A DNA stretch of 32,222 nucleotides, taken from the IMG/VR virus record IMGVR_UViG_3300030116_003570, positions 1-32,222 of that record; one strand, 5' to 3'. The position numbers were made by a program, and so were the translations under genes. Every line of letters starts with the position of its first letter. The stretch's first letter is position 1. This document shows positions 1 to 5,800 of the stretch, one piece after another. Under the pieces are notes generated by a model. It worked only from the letters and a program-made list of their open reading frames with translations, made no database searches and was not told the origin of the DNA. Source of the DNA: a virus.

Positions 1-100
1 GATATAGCATAACGTTTAGCGTAGGTGATAGCACCACCCCAGGCTTGAATGTCGTTGCTTTTAAGATGTAGTTTAAACGTACTAGAGATGGATTGACCAG
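1..100. repeat. Left copy of contig-terminal direct repeat
   Basis: Bases 1-98 are identical to 32123-32220; base 99 differs (A here, G at 32221) and base 100 matches. The repeat lies inside the ERF reading frame, and the mismatch leaves the serine codon synonymous (TCT or TCC). Because a gene runs in frame through it, I read this as the overlap left when a circular molecule is assembled, not as a biological terminal repeat. Confidence 0.93.
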
Positions 101-329
101 ACTCTACGTGTATAACAGAACTGGTCATCATATCGTCGCTACCTAACTGGTGTACAATAATTAGTCCGGCTTCTAACAATGGTGGGCGTAATGCCTTTTG
201 TATGTCAGCTAGCGTAGCGTATGCGCTTTTGAATCGTGGATTGTACCCTGTCATATTAACGACAGTATCTGTTTTGTGGAATTTTTGTATTGCCTTGAAC
301 AAGGCTGTTGTGTCAGTATTTTCATTCAT
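1..329 (-). CDS. erf: ERF-family single-strand DNA annealing protein, N-terminal part (gene continues at 32122-31840)
   Basis: Begins at ATG 329-327 behind AGGAGTAAACA and runs off the contig start. Joined with 32122-31840 it gives 612 nt, an unbroken 203-residue protein. Around residues 99-120 it carries the ERF signature: WGGAITYAKRYAISALL followed by an acidic stretch with EPDDDAN. ERF proteins bind single-stranded DNA and promote annealing, circularising or repairing phage DNA without RecA. The basic, Gly/Asn-rich tail (about residues 125-203) is variable in the family. It has its own promoter (362-390) just upstream. It is the only DNA-transaction protein besides the methyltransferase that I recognise here, so it probably supports recombination-linked replication. 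Family assignment is confident; the biochemical role is by family. Confidence 0.88.
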   Translation of the reverse strand, partial: MNENTDTTALFKAIQKFHKTDTVVNMTGYNPRFKSAYATLADIQKALRPPLLEAGLIIVHQLGSDDMMTSSVIHVESGQSISSTFKLHLKSNDIQAWGGAITYAKRYAI

Positions 330-361
330 TGTTTACTCCTGAATGTTGTTGTTGTAATAGT

Positions 362-390
362 ATTGTATCATAATAGTTTAGTTTTGTCTA
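362..390 (-). promoter_or_regulatory. Leftward sigma70 promoter of the ERF gene
   Basis: On the minus strand TAGACA (390-385), a 17-nt spacer, then TACAAT (367-362). The transcript would start near 355, about 26 nt before the ERF start codon. The stretch 358-384 is a perfect copy of 3212-3238, which is also placed as a promoter. The TAG of the -35 box is the stop codon of the preceding gene (388-1098). Confidence 0.72.
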
Positions 391-1098
391 CCAAGGTGGT
401 AACTCTTCCTCTTGTTCTGACTCCTTGCTCGCCAGCCATTCCTCCAGTTTGTGTATGTACTGGAGATAGTGATTGACTCGACCAGAATCACGTTCCTCTT
501 GCAGGTGCTTTTGCAATGCATCATATCCATCCGGATCTGTGATACTACGTGGTAGTCTAGGGTATCGATAGTCCGTTACCCAGTGACCTAGCAGTTGGAT
601 ACGTGCGTCGTTGGTCAGTTTGTCTAGTAGAACGTTCCAAGCCATCATATTCGGATAGTGATCGCACGAACCCTTGCACGTACATCTAGTGACTCGATTC
701 CTGGTGATAGTCTCCTGTGTCTCCAGTAGCACGTAGGCAAAGGTTGTGTATCGTATACCATCGTTGACTTGGCAGTCCTCACAGTACTGGTAGTTTTTTA
801 TTGTCAGACCAGTACCACCCTGTTCACGTATGATGTCCTCCACGTGGTCTAGGAAGTGTGACAGTTTAGCGTACTGCTCACTACTCCTACACAGACGTTT
901 GCTAGCCTCCATAATGACTTGGTCTTTCACCATCTCCAGATGGGATTCCCACGTGGGATACATCACACGCATATAGTCCTGACGTTTATTGAAGTTCATC
1001 ATAAACTGTTCGATAGCATAGACTACCGAGTACCGTTTCCCATCATCCGTTTCACGACGTGGCTTTGGTTGATCTGATTCTCTACTGTAGTATGGCAT
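388..1098 (-). CDS. Cysteine-rich phage protein of unknown function
   Basis: A 236-residue soluble protein that I do not recognise. ATG at 1098 follows a strong AGGAGG ribosome site. Its middle contains two cysteine clusters, YCEDCQ near residue 105 and CTCKGSCDH near residue 140, spaced like a metal-binding (zinc) module; the flanks are helical and charged, and the C-terminus is acidic (ESEQEEELPPW). It lies 9 nt downstream of the 1108-1794 gene in the leftward operon, and its stop codon is part of the next promoter. A zinc-binding DNA- or protein-interaction role is possible, but no function can be assigned. Confidence 0.8.
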   Translation of the reverse strand: MPYYSRESDQPKPRRETDDGKRYSVVYAIEQFMMNFNKRQDYMRVMYPTWESHLEMVKDQVIMEASKRLCRSSEQYAKLSHFLDHVEDIIREQGGTGLTIKNYQYCEDCQVNDGIRYTTFAYVLLETQETITRNRVTRCTCKGSCDHYPNMMAWNVLLDKLTNDARIQLLGHWVTDYRYPRLPRSITDPDGYDALQKHLQEERDSGRVNHYLQYIHKLEEWLASKESEQEEELPPW

Positions 1099-1107
1099 AG
1101 CGTCCTC

Positions 1108-1794
1108 CTAAATTAAGTTGCCATCAGCATCAAAGCGATGGACGGGCGATTGATTCTTAGGCTTTTGTTTCAGTACAGATTCCGATTCAAATGTCAAACA
1201 TTCAGCGTAAACCTTAGAGCGTAGCACGGTAGTAGGTGATGTATTTTTATTCTCACGATACCAAACAGCGCGACTATGGTCAGATGTGAACAGCCACGTC
1301 AATAAACGTTTGCCATTCTCATATCCATTAGCCTTACCCTGTAACGCGCATATCACACCCATATCTGTACAGGAGATGATTGGAGGTATGTCACCATACC
1401 TTTCCTCGTGCAAACTAAACCAATGGGTGATAACGCCTTGCAGATTAGTATTGTATGCAATCGTGGTAACCAGTCTTGGTTCACACGTAGGATCTACATC
1501 TACATCTATCATCTCACCGTCGAACAGAATCTGGATTCTCAGTTCTCGGTTTGGCTGTCTAGGTACAGTCCGATTATTATTAGTGATGTTGTTATTATAA
1601 TCATCATCACCATCAATATTACTATTAAAGCAAGAATCGTGCCAAACACTTTCTACCTCCTGAATTGATTCCTTAACCTCAAACAGTTGTCCATAGTATA
1701 CTACGGTCGATCCACCTCTACTGCCAGGATACACAGCGTGTACCCCGGTTAGTAGTAAAGGTGTATTACGGTCTAACCTCGTAAGCCTAATCAT
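1108..1794 (-). CDS. Unknown protein with a FlbD-like N-terminus
   Basis: A 228-residue protein. The first 50 residues (MIRLTRLDRNTPLLL ... FEVKESIQEVES) follow the pattern of the small FlbD-like beta fold: MIxLTRL, then a target strand, then VKES..EV. Similar domains occur in phage proteins of unknown role. A low-complexity Asn/Asp stretch follows at about residues 55-75 (GDDDYNNNITNNN), acting as a linker, then a beta-rich region of unknown type. ATG at 1794 follows GGAGGTGAGCA and overlaps the stop of the upstream regulator gene (ATGA), so the two are translationally coupled. The FlbD resemblance is a pattern call and may be superficial. Confidence 0.78.
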   Translation of the reverse strand: MIRLTRLDRNTPLLLTGVHAVYPGSRGGSTVVYYGQLFEVKESIQEVESVWHDSCFNSNIDGDDDYNNNITNNNRTVPRQPNRELRIQILFDGEMIDVDVDPTCEPRLVTTIAYNTNLQGVITHWFSLHEERYGDIPPIISCTDMGVICALQGKANGYENGKRLLTWLFTSDHSRAVWYRENKNTSPTTVLRSKVYAECLTFESESVLKQKPKNQSPVHRFDADGNLI

Positions 1795-2513
1795 TGCTCA
1801 CCTCCCTGCTCTATGATTGCCACTTCCTTTATAGAGTCGAAGTCAATAACAATTTGGTTGAGTGTGTCCGTGGTGTGTGGGAACCACCGTATGACACCAC
1901 TTTCATACGTGACCATTACAATCTCACGTAACCGAGGTTGTGTTACCTCCGCCGGTATGTTTCTAAGTTTGTCATACGTGCCACCATCTAATCCAGACGC
2001 AATACCATCCGCAACATCTGTACCTAACGCCTGTGAAAAATAATTGTGAATGTATTCTAAATATAGAAAAGTTGGAGCGTTTTTGCCGTTCTCCCAAAAA
2101 CTAATAGTTTTTTGCGTGATGTCTCCTAACTCCTTACCCATCTGTTTTTGTGTGAGGTTAAGTTTGCGACGAGCGATTTTAAATGCACGTCGATTAAACT
2201 TTTGACGTATAGGTACATCAAATGCTGTGTCAGGTAAATTGCCTGGGTCTAAACCCGTAATCGCGATAGCCCGTTCCTTGCCATATTTGCTTGCAATCCA
2301 ATGCGAGAGTTGGCACAGTTCGTAATGTTTGGGAGTACCACCATATTTTTCACTGACAGATTCCCAACGTGATATTTTCTTTTGTGACATTCGTCTTAAT
2401 GTTGGAATCTCACTCATTAAATAAACAGCAAATTGTTCTTGATTCATTCCTGAATACCCGTACTCTAATCCAGTCTCATGACGTAGTTTTTGAAACTCCA
2501 TTTTATTAAACAT
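1791..2513 (-). CDS. Transcriptional regulator with two XRE-type helix-turn-helix regions
   Basis: A 240-residue protein. Residues about 105-150 form a clear XRE/Cro-C1 domain (ARRKLNLTQKQMGKELG followed by TISFWENGKNAP). The N-terminal 60 residues look like a second, diverged copy (NQEQFAVYLM, then MSQKKISRWES), so the protein may bind two half-sites or be an internal duplication. The C-terminal ~60 residues are beta-rich (REIVMVTYESGVIRWF) and may be the dimerisation or sensor part. ATG at 2513 follows GAGGTGAACG, overlapping the end of the gene before. It is a good candidate for the protein acting on the inverted-repeat operator at 5478-5529; that link is inference. Confidence 0.84.
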   Translation of the reverse strand: MFNKMEFQKLRHETGLEYGYSGMNQEQFAVYLMSEIPTLRRMSQKKISRWESVSEKYGGTPKHYELCQLSHWIASKYGKERAIAITGLDPGNLPDTAFDVPIRQKFNRRAFKIARRKLNLTQKQMGKELGDITQKTISFWENGKNAPTFLYLEYIHNYFSQALGTDVADGIASGLDGGTYDKLRNIPAEVTQPRLREIVMVTYESGVIRWFPHTTDTLNQIVIDFDSIKEVAIIEQGGEQ

Positions 2514-2943
2514 CGTTCACCTCACTACCTAGAAAGATTTTGATGTTTTCCACACACTGCATATCAAAGATGTTCATACAGTAGGATACCCATCGCTCTT
2601 GTACCTCCGGTATCACCTCATAGACATTTGATAGAGGTATGACATTGACGGACACAGCATTGTATTCATCAGTGGAGTACGGCATAGTCTGCTCAGTCGT
2701 TTTACCTCCACGTTCTAGGAACACAGTAACGCACGTGTTGGATAGCGCAACCTGTTTGGTTGTTCCCATCGTGTACCTCCTATGAAGTATCACATTGACA
2801 CGACGATTATCGCGAAGTGGGTTAAGTATGGTCACCGTCTGGGTGTTGTCCCTGTGTGGTGATGAATAGAACTCATACATAAACGGCATACGTGCGCTTA
2901 GTGAGTCCATTATTGGTTGTAGTAGATAGTGGTCAGTACTCAT
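2506..2943 (-). CDS. Hypothetical early phage protein
   Basis: A 145-residue protein, not recognised. The frame is open back to 3009, but ATG at 2943 is preferred because GGAG lies 6 nt upstream and the longer form would overlap the 2970-3182 gene. Predicted mixed alpha/beta, with a basic strand (NRRVNVILHRRYT) and a hydrophobic C-terminal half. No metal-binding motif or membrane segment. It is coupled to the downstream regulator by an 8-nt overlap. Confidence 0.75.
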   Translation of the reverse strand: MSTDHYLLQPIMDSLSARMPFMYEFYSSPHRDNTQTVTILNPLRDNRRVNVILHRRYTMGTTKQVALSNTCVTVFLERGGKTTEQTMPYSTDEYNAVSVNVIPLSNVYEVIPEVQERWVSYCMNIFDMQCVENIKIFLGSEVNDV

Positions 2944-2969
2944 TTTAATCTCCGAGTCTGGGGTTGTTG

Positions 2970-3182
2970 TTAGTTTAAGCATTCTCGACAAAAGCAAAGT
3001 ATATCGCAATCATCATCATCATCATCACTTGATTCCTCTTCGCTAGATTCCTCTTCGCTAGATTCCTCTTCGTCTTCTTCTTCACAGTATCTGCACCATC
3101 CCTCGGATGCGTGGTATCTGTGCTGATGGTAAGAGCAGTACTTCCAGTGTTCGTGCCAGTCAGGTGGTAAATTGTAACTCAT
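2970..3182 (-). CDS. Small Cys/His-rich protein with acidic SSEEE repeats
   Basis: A 70-residue protein. Residues 1-34 hold a possible zinc site (CSYHQHRYH, then CRYC). Residues about 35-58 are a nearly pure acidic tract: SSEEE units encoded by a 15-bp tandem repeat (3031-3072), then a run of six aspartates from a (ATC)n tract at 3009-3026. The tail again has cysteines (CDILCFCRECLN). ATG at 3182 follows AAGGAGTAACCA, with a sigma70 promoter at 3216-3243 immediately upstream, so it is first in its transcript. A DNA-mimic or zinc-binding host-takeover factor is imaginable from the acidity, but this is speculation. Confidence 0.72.
   Translation of the reverse strand: MSYNLPPDWHEHWKYCSYHQHRYHASEGWCRYCEEEDEEESSEEESSEEESSDDDDDDCDILCFCRECLN
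3009..3072. repeat. Triplet and 15-bp tandem repeats in the acidic gene
   Basis: Six ATC triplets at 3009-3026 are followed by the 15-bp unit GATTCCTCTTCGCTA at 3031-3045 and 3046-3060, with a partial third unit from 3061. The repeats stay in frame with the 2970-3182 gene and set the length of its acidic tract, so slippage would change tract length without a frameshift. Confidence 0.88.
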
Positions 3183-3215
3183 TGGTTACTCCTTGGTTGT
3201 GGGTGGTCTAGTAGT

Positions 3216-3243
3216 ATTGTATCATAATAGTTTAGTTTGTCAA
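3216..3243 (-). promoter_or_regulatory. Leftward sigma70 promoter of the 3182-2970 gene and its operon
   Basis: On the minus strand a consensus TTGACA (3243-3238), 16-nt spacer and TACAAT (3221-3216). A perfect 27-bp match to the ERF promoter spans 3212-3238. The TGA inside TTGACA is also the stop codon of the small membrane ORF at 3240-3356. The RNA should start near 3209 and serve the 2970-3182, 2506-2943, 1791-2513, 1108-1794 and 388-1098 genes. Confidence 0.75.
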
Positions 3244-3356
3244 TAGCCAATCGCATATCCCAGTAAAATAGTTGCCATTGCTATGTGCGCACCAATGCAT
3301 AGCGCGACTGCGAAAATTGTAATAAGGTCTAAAGCCAGGATTCTTAGGTGTTTCAT
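3240..3356 (-). CDS. Small hydrophobic membrane protein (38 aa)
   Basis: A short ORF starting at ATG 3356, two bases after the methyltransferase stop codon, with GGGGA upstream as ribosome site. The 38-residue product begins MKHLRILALDLITIF and is hydrophobic nearly throughout, with two glycine-containing helices or one long membrane helix, ending LLGYAIGY. It fills an otherwise empty gap between the methyltransferase gene and the next promoter, and its stop codon is embedded in that promoter. Function unknown; small early membrane proteins in phages may act in superinfection exclusion or host takeover, which is only a suggestion. No homology check was possible. Confidence 0.5.
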   Translation of the reverse strand: MKHLRILALDLITIFAVALCIGAHIAMATILLGYAIGY

Positions 3357-3358
3357 AT

Positions 3359-3967
3359 CTATCCCCATTGTTGTGCCATTGCTAATGCAATTCCAGTGTA
3401 CGTTTTACTTCTAATTTTTGATCGGTCCTTGTGAATTCCTAGATTGTTTTGTCCGCTGTCGGTTTGATTATCCCACCTCGGTAAACCATTTACATACCGA
3501 GGTTCTACGTAGCCAGTGTTTTTCAGTAGTGGTAAGTTCTTTAGCCATAGACACGTGCGTTTACTCGCATTGTGACCAAAGTTATAGGGCTGTATTATCT
3601 GGTCCGGTTTGCGCCATCGTGTAGATACACACCCTATCGGATTCTCGATTGCTATTCGCTCACAGTCGGCATTTGCTATCTCCATAAAGAACTCAAATGC
3701 TTGATCGGTTAACTTTGCCCTTTCTGGTCGTCGCTTATTCCAGTGTAGACCACTACTGCATAGGTACGTGCAAGGTGGGAATGCGATAATCATATCCCAC
3801 TTTTGACTACGTATTGTTTCCAAAGCATCACCAATAATATGTGGATGGTCATTGCCTGACGAACTGGGTATCAGGTCACAGGATACAGCTTGGTGTCCTC
3901 TCCGGATGAACGCATCACGGACAGCGCCGGACTCCTCACAGGCTATTAGTATTTTCATTGGTTTCAT
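3359..3967 (-). CDS. C5-cytosine DNA methyltransferase-like protein
   Basis: A 202-residue protein of the short phage Dcm-like family. Residues 5-15 (KILIACEESGA) are the SAM-binding first motif, D31 and D47 fit the following acidic ligands, residues 63-66 (FPPC) are the catalytic Pro-Cys loop with C66 as nucleophile, and ENP at 108-110 corresponds to the ENV motif. The C-terminus (KTYTGIALAMAQQWG) also fits. It lacks the long target-recognition region of restriction-associated enzymes. No endonuclease partner is visible, so it is an orphan, probably protecting phage DNA from host restriction or changing its methylation. ATG at 3967 follows GAGGTGACCAA and overlaps the upstream gene by 4 nt. 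An inactive relative cannot be excluded. Confidence 0.86.
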   Translation of the reverse strand: MKPMKILIACEESGAVRDAFIRRGHQAVSCDLIPSSSGNDHPHIIGDALETIRSQKWDMIIAFPPCTYLCSSGLHWNKRRPERAKLTDQAFEFFMEIANADCERIAIENPIGCVSTRWRKPDQIIQPYNFGHNASKRTCLWLKNLPLLKNTGYVEPRYVNGLPRWDNQTDSGQNNLGIHKDRSKIRSKTYTGIALAMAQQWG

Positions 3968-4326
3968 TTGGTCACCTCTACCCAGATCATCATAATCCTT
4001 TCGTTATTACTACTGGATACCCATACATGATGACCACCACGTCCACATTTGATTCCTACTGTACTGTTTTCAGTGAATACTTCACAGTCACATAGGATCA
4101 TATCAAGCAAGTAGTTTCTAAAGTTATCCTCTGAGAGTGTCATTAAGTTTTCATTGAATGTACAGTCGTATGAGAACCCGTTTTTGTGCCTATTCCAAAA
4201 TGCTATGGACTTCATTATATTGCATATTGGATCTATCTCACGTTCTAACAACGTGTTTTTCTCCAGTCTGAATTTCATATCCCATTGTAGGGCTGTTCTT
4301 GGTTGTAGTAGGTCAGTGTTAGTCAT
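3964..4326 (-). CDS. Hypothetical early phage protein
   Basis: A 120-residue protein, not recognised. ATG at 4326 follows AGGAGTAAACA, the leader shared by several genes of this operon. It is soluble, with an amphipathic N-terminal half rich in Lys/Glu and a C-terminal half with two cysteines (CDCEVF) and a GRGGHHVWV turn leading into two strands. It overlaps the methyltransferase gene by 4 nt and the upstream zinc-ribbon gene by 8 nt, indicating co-translation. Confidence 0.74.
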   Translation of the reverse strand: MTNTDLLQPRTALQWDMKFRLEKNTLLEREIDPICNIMKSIAFWNRHKNGFSYDCTFNENLMTLSEDNFRNYLLDMILCDCEVFTENSTVGIKCGRGGHHVWVSSSNNERIMMIWVEVTK

Positions 4327-4603
4327 TGTTTACTCCTGTTTTAATGAATATAATTGTGAGTCGAGCACCGGCTAGATCTGAGTAGCAACACTCGCATTTT
4401 TGTGAACTGAACTCATCAGTATTCCAGACCACATCCCCGTTTGTGACATAGCCGTACTGTTCTGTAAGTTCCGTTAGACACTGTTCGATATGGTTGATCT
4501 TGATCTCGGACTCCTCTGGACTATAGTGATAATCGAATGGAGTTAGATCTCCTGTAACGTATGTATGGCAATCGTAGCATACTTGTAATTTTGTTATTGT
4601 CAT
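4319..4603 (-). CDS. Small zinc-ribbon phage protein
   Basis: A 94-residue protein with paired cysteine knuckles: C9-x2-C12 near the start and C70-E-C72-C73 near the end, the latter within a segment (CECCYSDLAGARL) that resembles the conserved C-terminal motif of a widespread small phage protein of unknown role (D.C..SxLAGxR). The middle is an acidic helix. ATG at 4603 follows AAGGGG and overlaps the stop of the upstream gene (TAATG). It probably folds around one zinc ion; partner and function are unknown. Confidence 0.77.
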   Translation of the reverse strand: MTITKLQVCYDCHTYVTGDLTPFDYHYSPEESEIKINHIEQCLTELTEQYGYVTNGDVVWNTDEFSSQKCECCYSDLAGARLTIIFIKTGVNND

Positions 4604-4911
4604 TAGTTACCCCTTTCTAGTAAAAACACACCGTTGACACCATCATCATCAGTAAAGAAAAAGTGTACGTGATTTTCAGTTTTATGAATGTCTACTATTA
4701 GAAATGGATTGTCTTTAGTCTTAATGAATGCAGTACCAGTATTTGATACTTGATAGACCTTGACACGATACCATCTATTGACGTTATTTATTTGAATCAT
4801 ATAGTCGATAGGTACACCACACTTTTTTGTGAATCCATAACTATCGTAGTATTGATGTATGTTACCTGTGAACTCGGATATTTTTGCGTTCGTTATATTT
4901 GCGTAAGTCAT
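4603..4911 (-). CDS. Hypothetical early phage protein
   Basis: A 102-residue protein, not recognised. ATG at 4911 follows AGGAGTAAACA. The sequence is mostly alternating hydrophobic and polar strands with many aromatics (NRWYRVKVYQVS, HVHFFFTDDD), suggesting a small beta barrel or sandwich. No cysteine pairs and no membrane helix. It lies between the first early gene (9 nt apart) and the zinc-ribbon gene (1-nt overlap). Confidence 0.74.
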   Translation of the reverse strand: MTYANITNAKISEFTGNIHQYYDSYGFTKKCGVPIDYMIQINNVNRWYRVKVYQVSNTGTAFIKTKDNPFLIVDIHKTENHVHFFFTDDDGVNGVFLLERGN

Positions 4912-4920
4912 TGTTTACTC

Positions 4921-5433
4921 CTATTTGAATCTTAGTTGTTTTTTGGTTTTTTCGGTATAGTCGTAGCCGTCGAAATATTCATCTGTTGACGTAGCAGGAT
5001 CGGTACAGTGTTGACGTGCCTTGACTATAGTTAGGTTTTTGTATCCACCTTTTCGAATACGTAGACAACCCCCCGCTTTATAATGTCGAATAATGTCATA
5101 TTTTGGTTCGTGTGCTAGAATGATGTTAGCCATAAAAGAAAAGTAATTGTTACAAATTAGATCCTCTTGTCTATCGGTTAAAACATCATCACAACTCCCC
5201 ATATCCTTGGCTAACTGTAAAATTTCATAATTATAACAGGCGATAGGTATTGCTAGACCTTGTAACCAGTGGGTCATACTGTGTTGATCTGCTTGCACGT
5301 TCATCTCTTTATAGAATCGTTCGAAGATCTGTTCGAGCGCCTCTTGTATAGGATAGCGACAATCTTCTGTCTCCATTACCTGTGATAAGTATCTGAGATA
5401 GTTCTTTTTGTATTTTGTGTGATGTAATTTCAT
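4921..5433 (-). CDS. First leftward early protein, conserved-type hypothetical
   Basis: A 170-residue protein. The frame is open to 5529, but ATG at 5433 is chosen because AAGAGTAATACA before it matches the leader of its neighbours; upstream starts lie within the promoter or operator. Features are a basic N-terminus, a helical core (TEDCRYPIQEALEQIFERFY), then HWLQGLAIPIACYNYEILQLA, reminiscent of a conserved protein in aquatic phages (LQGLP...FYNYDIL) that has no known function. It is the promoter-proximal gene of the leftward operon, where host-takeover genes tend to lie. Function unassigned. Confidence 0.75.
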   Translation of the reverse strand: MKLHHTKYKKNYLRYLSQVMETEDCRYPIQEALEQIFERFYKEMNVQADQHSMTHWLQGLAIPIACYNYEILQLAKDMGSCDDVLTDRQEDLICNNYFSFMANIILAHEPKYDIIRHYKAGGCLRIRKGGYKNLTIVKARQHCTDPATSTDEYFDGYDYTEKTKKQLRFK

Positions 5434-5477
5434 TGTATTACTCTTGGTTGAATGGTTAGTATTAATCAACTTCATTG

Positions 5478-5529
5478 TTGATACTTTAATCTTAGCATAG
5501 GCAAAACAGATATGCAAGTAAAGTATCAA
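5478..5529. promoter_or_regulatory. Operator-like inverted repeat framing the leftward promoter
   Basis: TTGATACTTTA at 5478-5488 and its exact complement TAAAGTATCAA at 5519-5529 form 11-bp arms. The 30-bp gap between them contains the whole leftward promoter, with the -10 box touching one arm and the -35 box one base from the other. This spacing is about three helical turns between arms, as expected for two repressor dimers or a looped repressor. Confidence 0.7.
5489..5517 (-). promoter_or_regulatory. Leftward early sigma70 promoter
   Basis: On the minus strand TTGCAT (5517-5512), 17-nt spacer, then TAAGAT (5494-5489) preceded by TGC, an extended -10. The -35 is weak but the TGn motif compensates. 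Transcription would start near 5482, inside one operator arm, and run through the 4921-5433 gene and its followers. Confidence 0.6.
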
Positions 5530-5563
5530 TCTTTTTTATTCTTTTTATTCTGTACATATTCTA

Positions 5564-5592
5564 TTGTTTACTGTTTATCGAGTATGTAGAAT
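5564..5592 (+). promoter_or_regulatory. Possible rightward promoter
   Basis: TTGTTT (5564-5569), 17-nt spacer, TAGAAT (5587-5592) is a fair sigma70 match and would give a leader of about 200 nt before the small terminase gene. A second candidate is the perfect TATAAT at 5761-5766, but its -35 (TTAATA) is poor and the region is so AT-rich that chance matches are expected. One rightward promoter must lie here; which one is unclear. Confidence 0.3.
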
Positions 5593-5800
5593 GGAAAAAA
5601 TAATTAAAAAAAGTTTCATTATGTGTAATTACATTGTGGTTTTTTGCTGTTTTATTGGTTCAATGTATTGTCAATCATCATCAACACCACCATCACTAAA
5701 CCCACTTTCTAATTATCATTATCTTTTTATCTCTCTTTTAATATACAAATAAATATGATATATAATATTTTATACCACTTTCAAACCAGGATATAATTAT

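Larger units (their letters stand above)
5434..5800. other. Divergent control region between the two gene blocks
   Basis: The only gene-free stretch over 300 bases. Its left part holds the leftward promoter and operator-like arms (5478-5529). The remainder (5530-5800) is very AT-rich, with T-rich runs at 5531-5550, and must carry the start of the rightward transcript. I see no tRNA, no clear terminator and no iterated origin repeats, although an AT-rich divergent region is a sensible place for a replication origin. A 53-codon ORF at 5591-5752 is not convincing. Confidence 0.7.

Noticed and set aside
5434-5529. N-terminal extension of the 4921-5433 gene to TTG 5529
   Set aside because: It would run through the promoter and both operator arms; ATG 5433 has the leader shared by the operon.
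5591-5752. 53-codon ORF in the control region with a hydrophobic N-terminus
   Set aside because: The start lacks a good ribosome site, the region is AT-rich and expected to be promoter leader, and the C-terminus is low complexity. A small membrane protein is possible but not supported.
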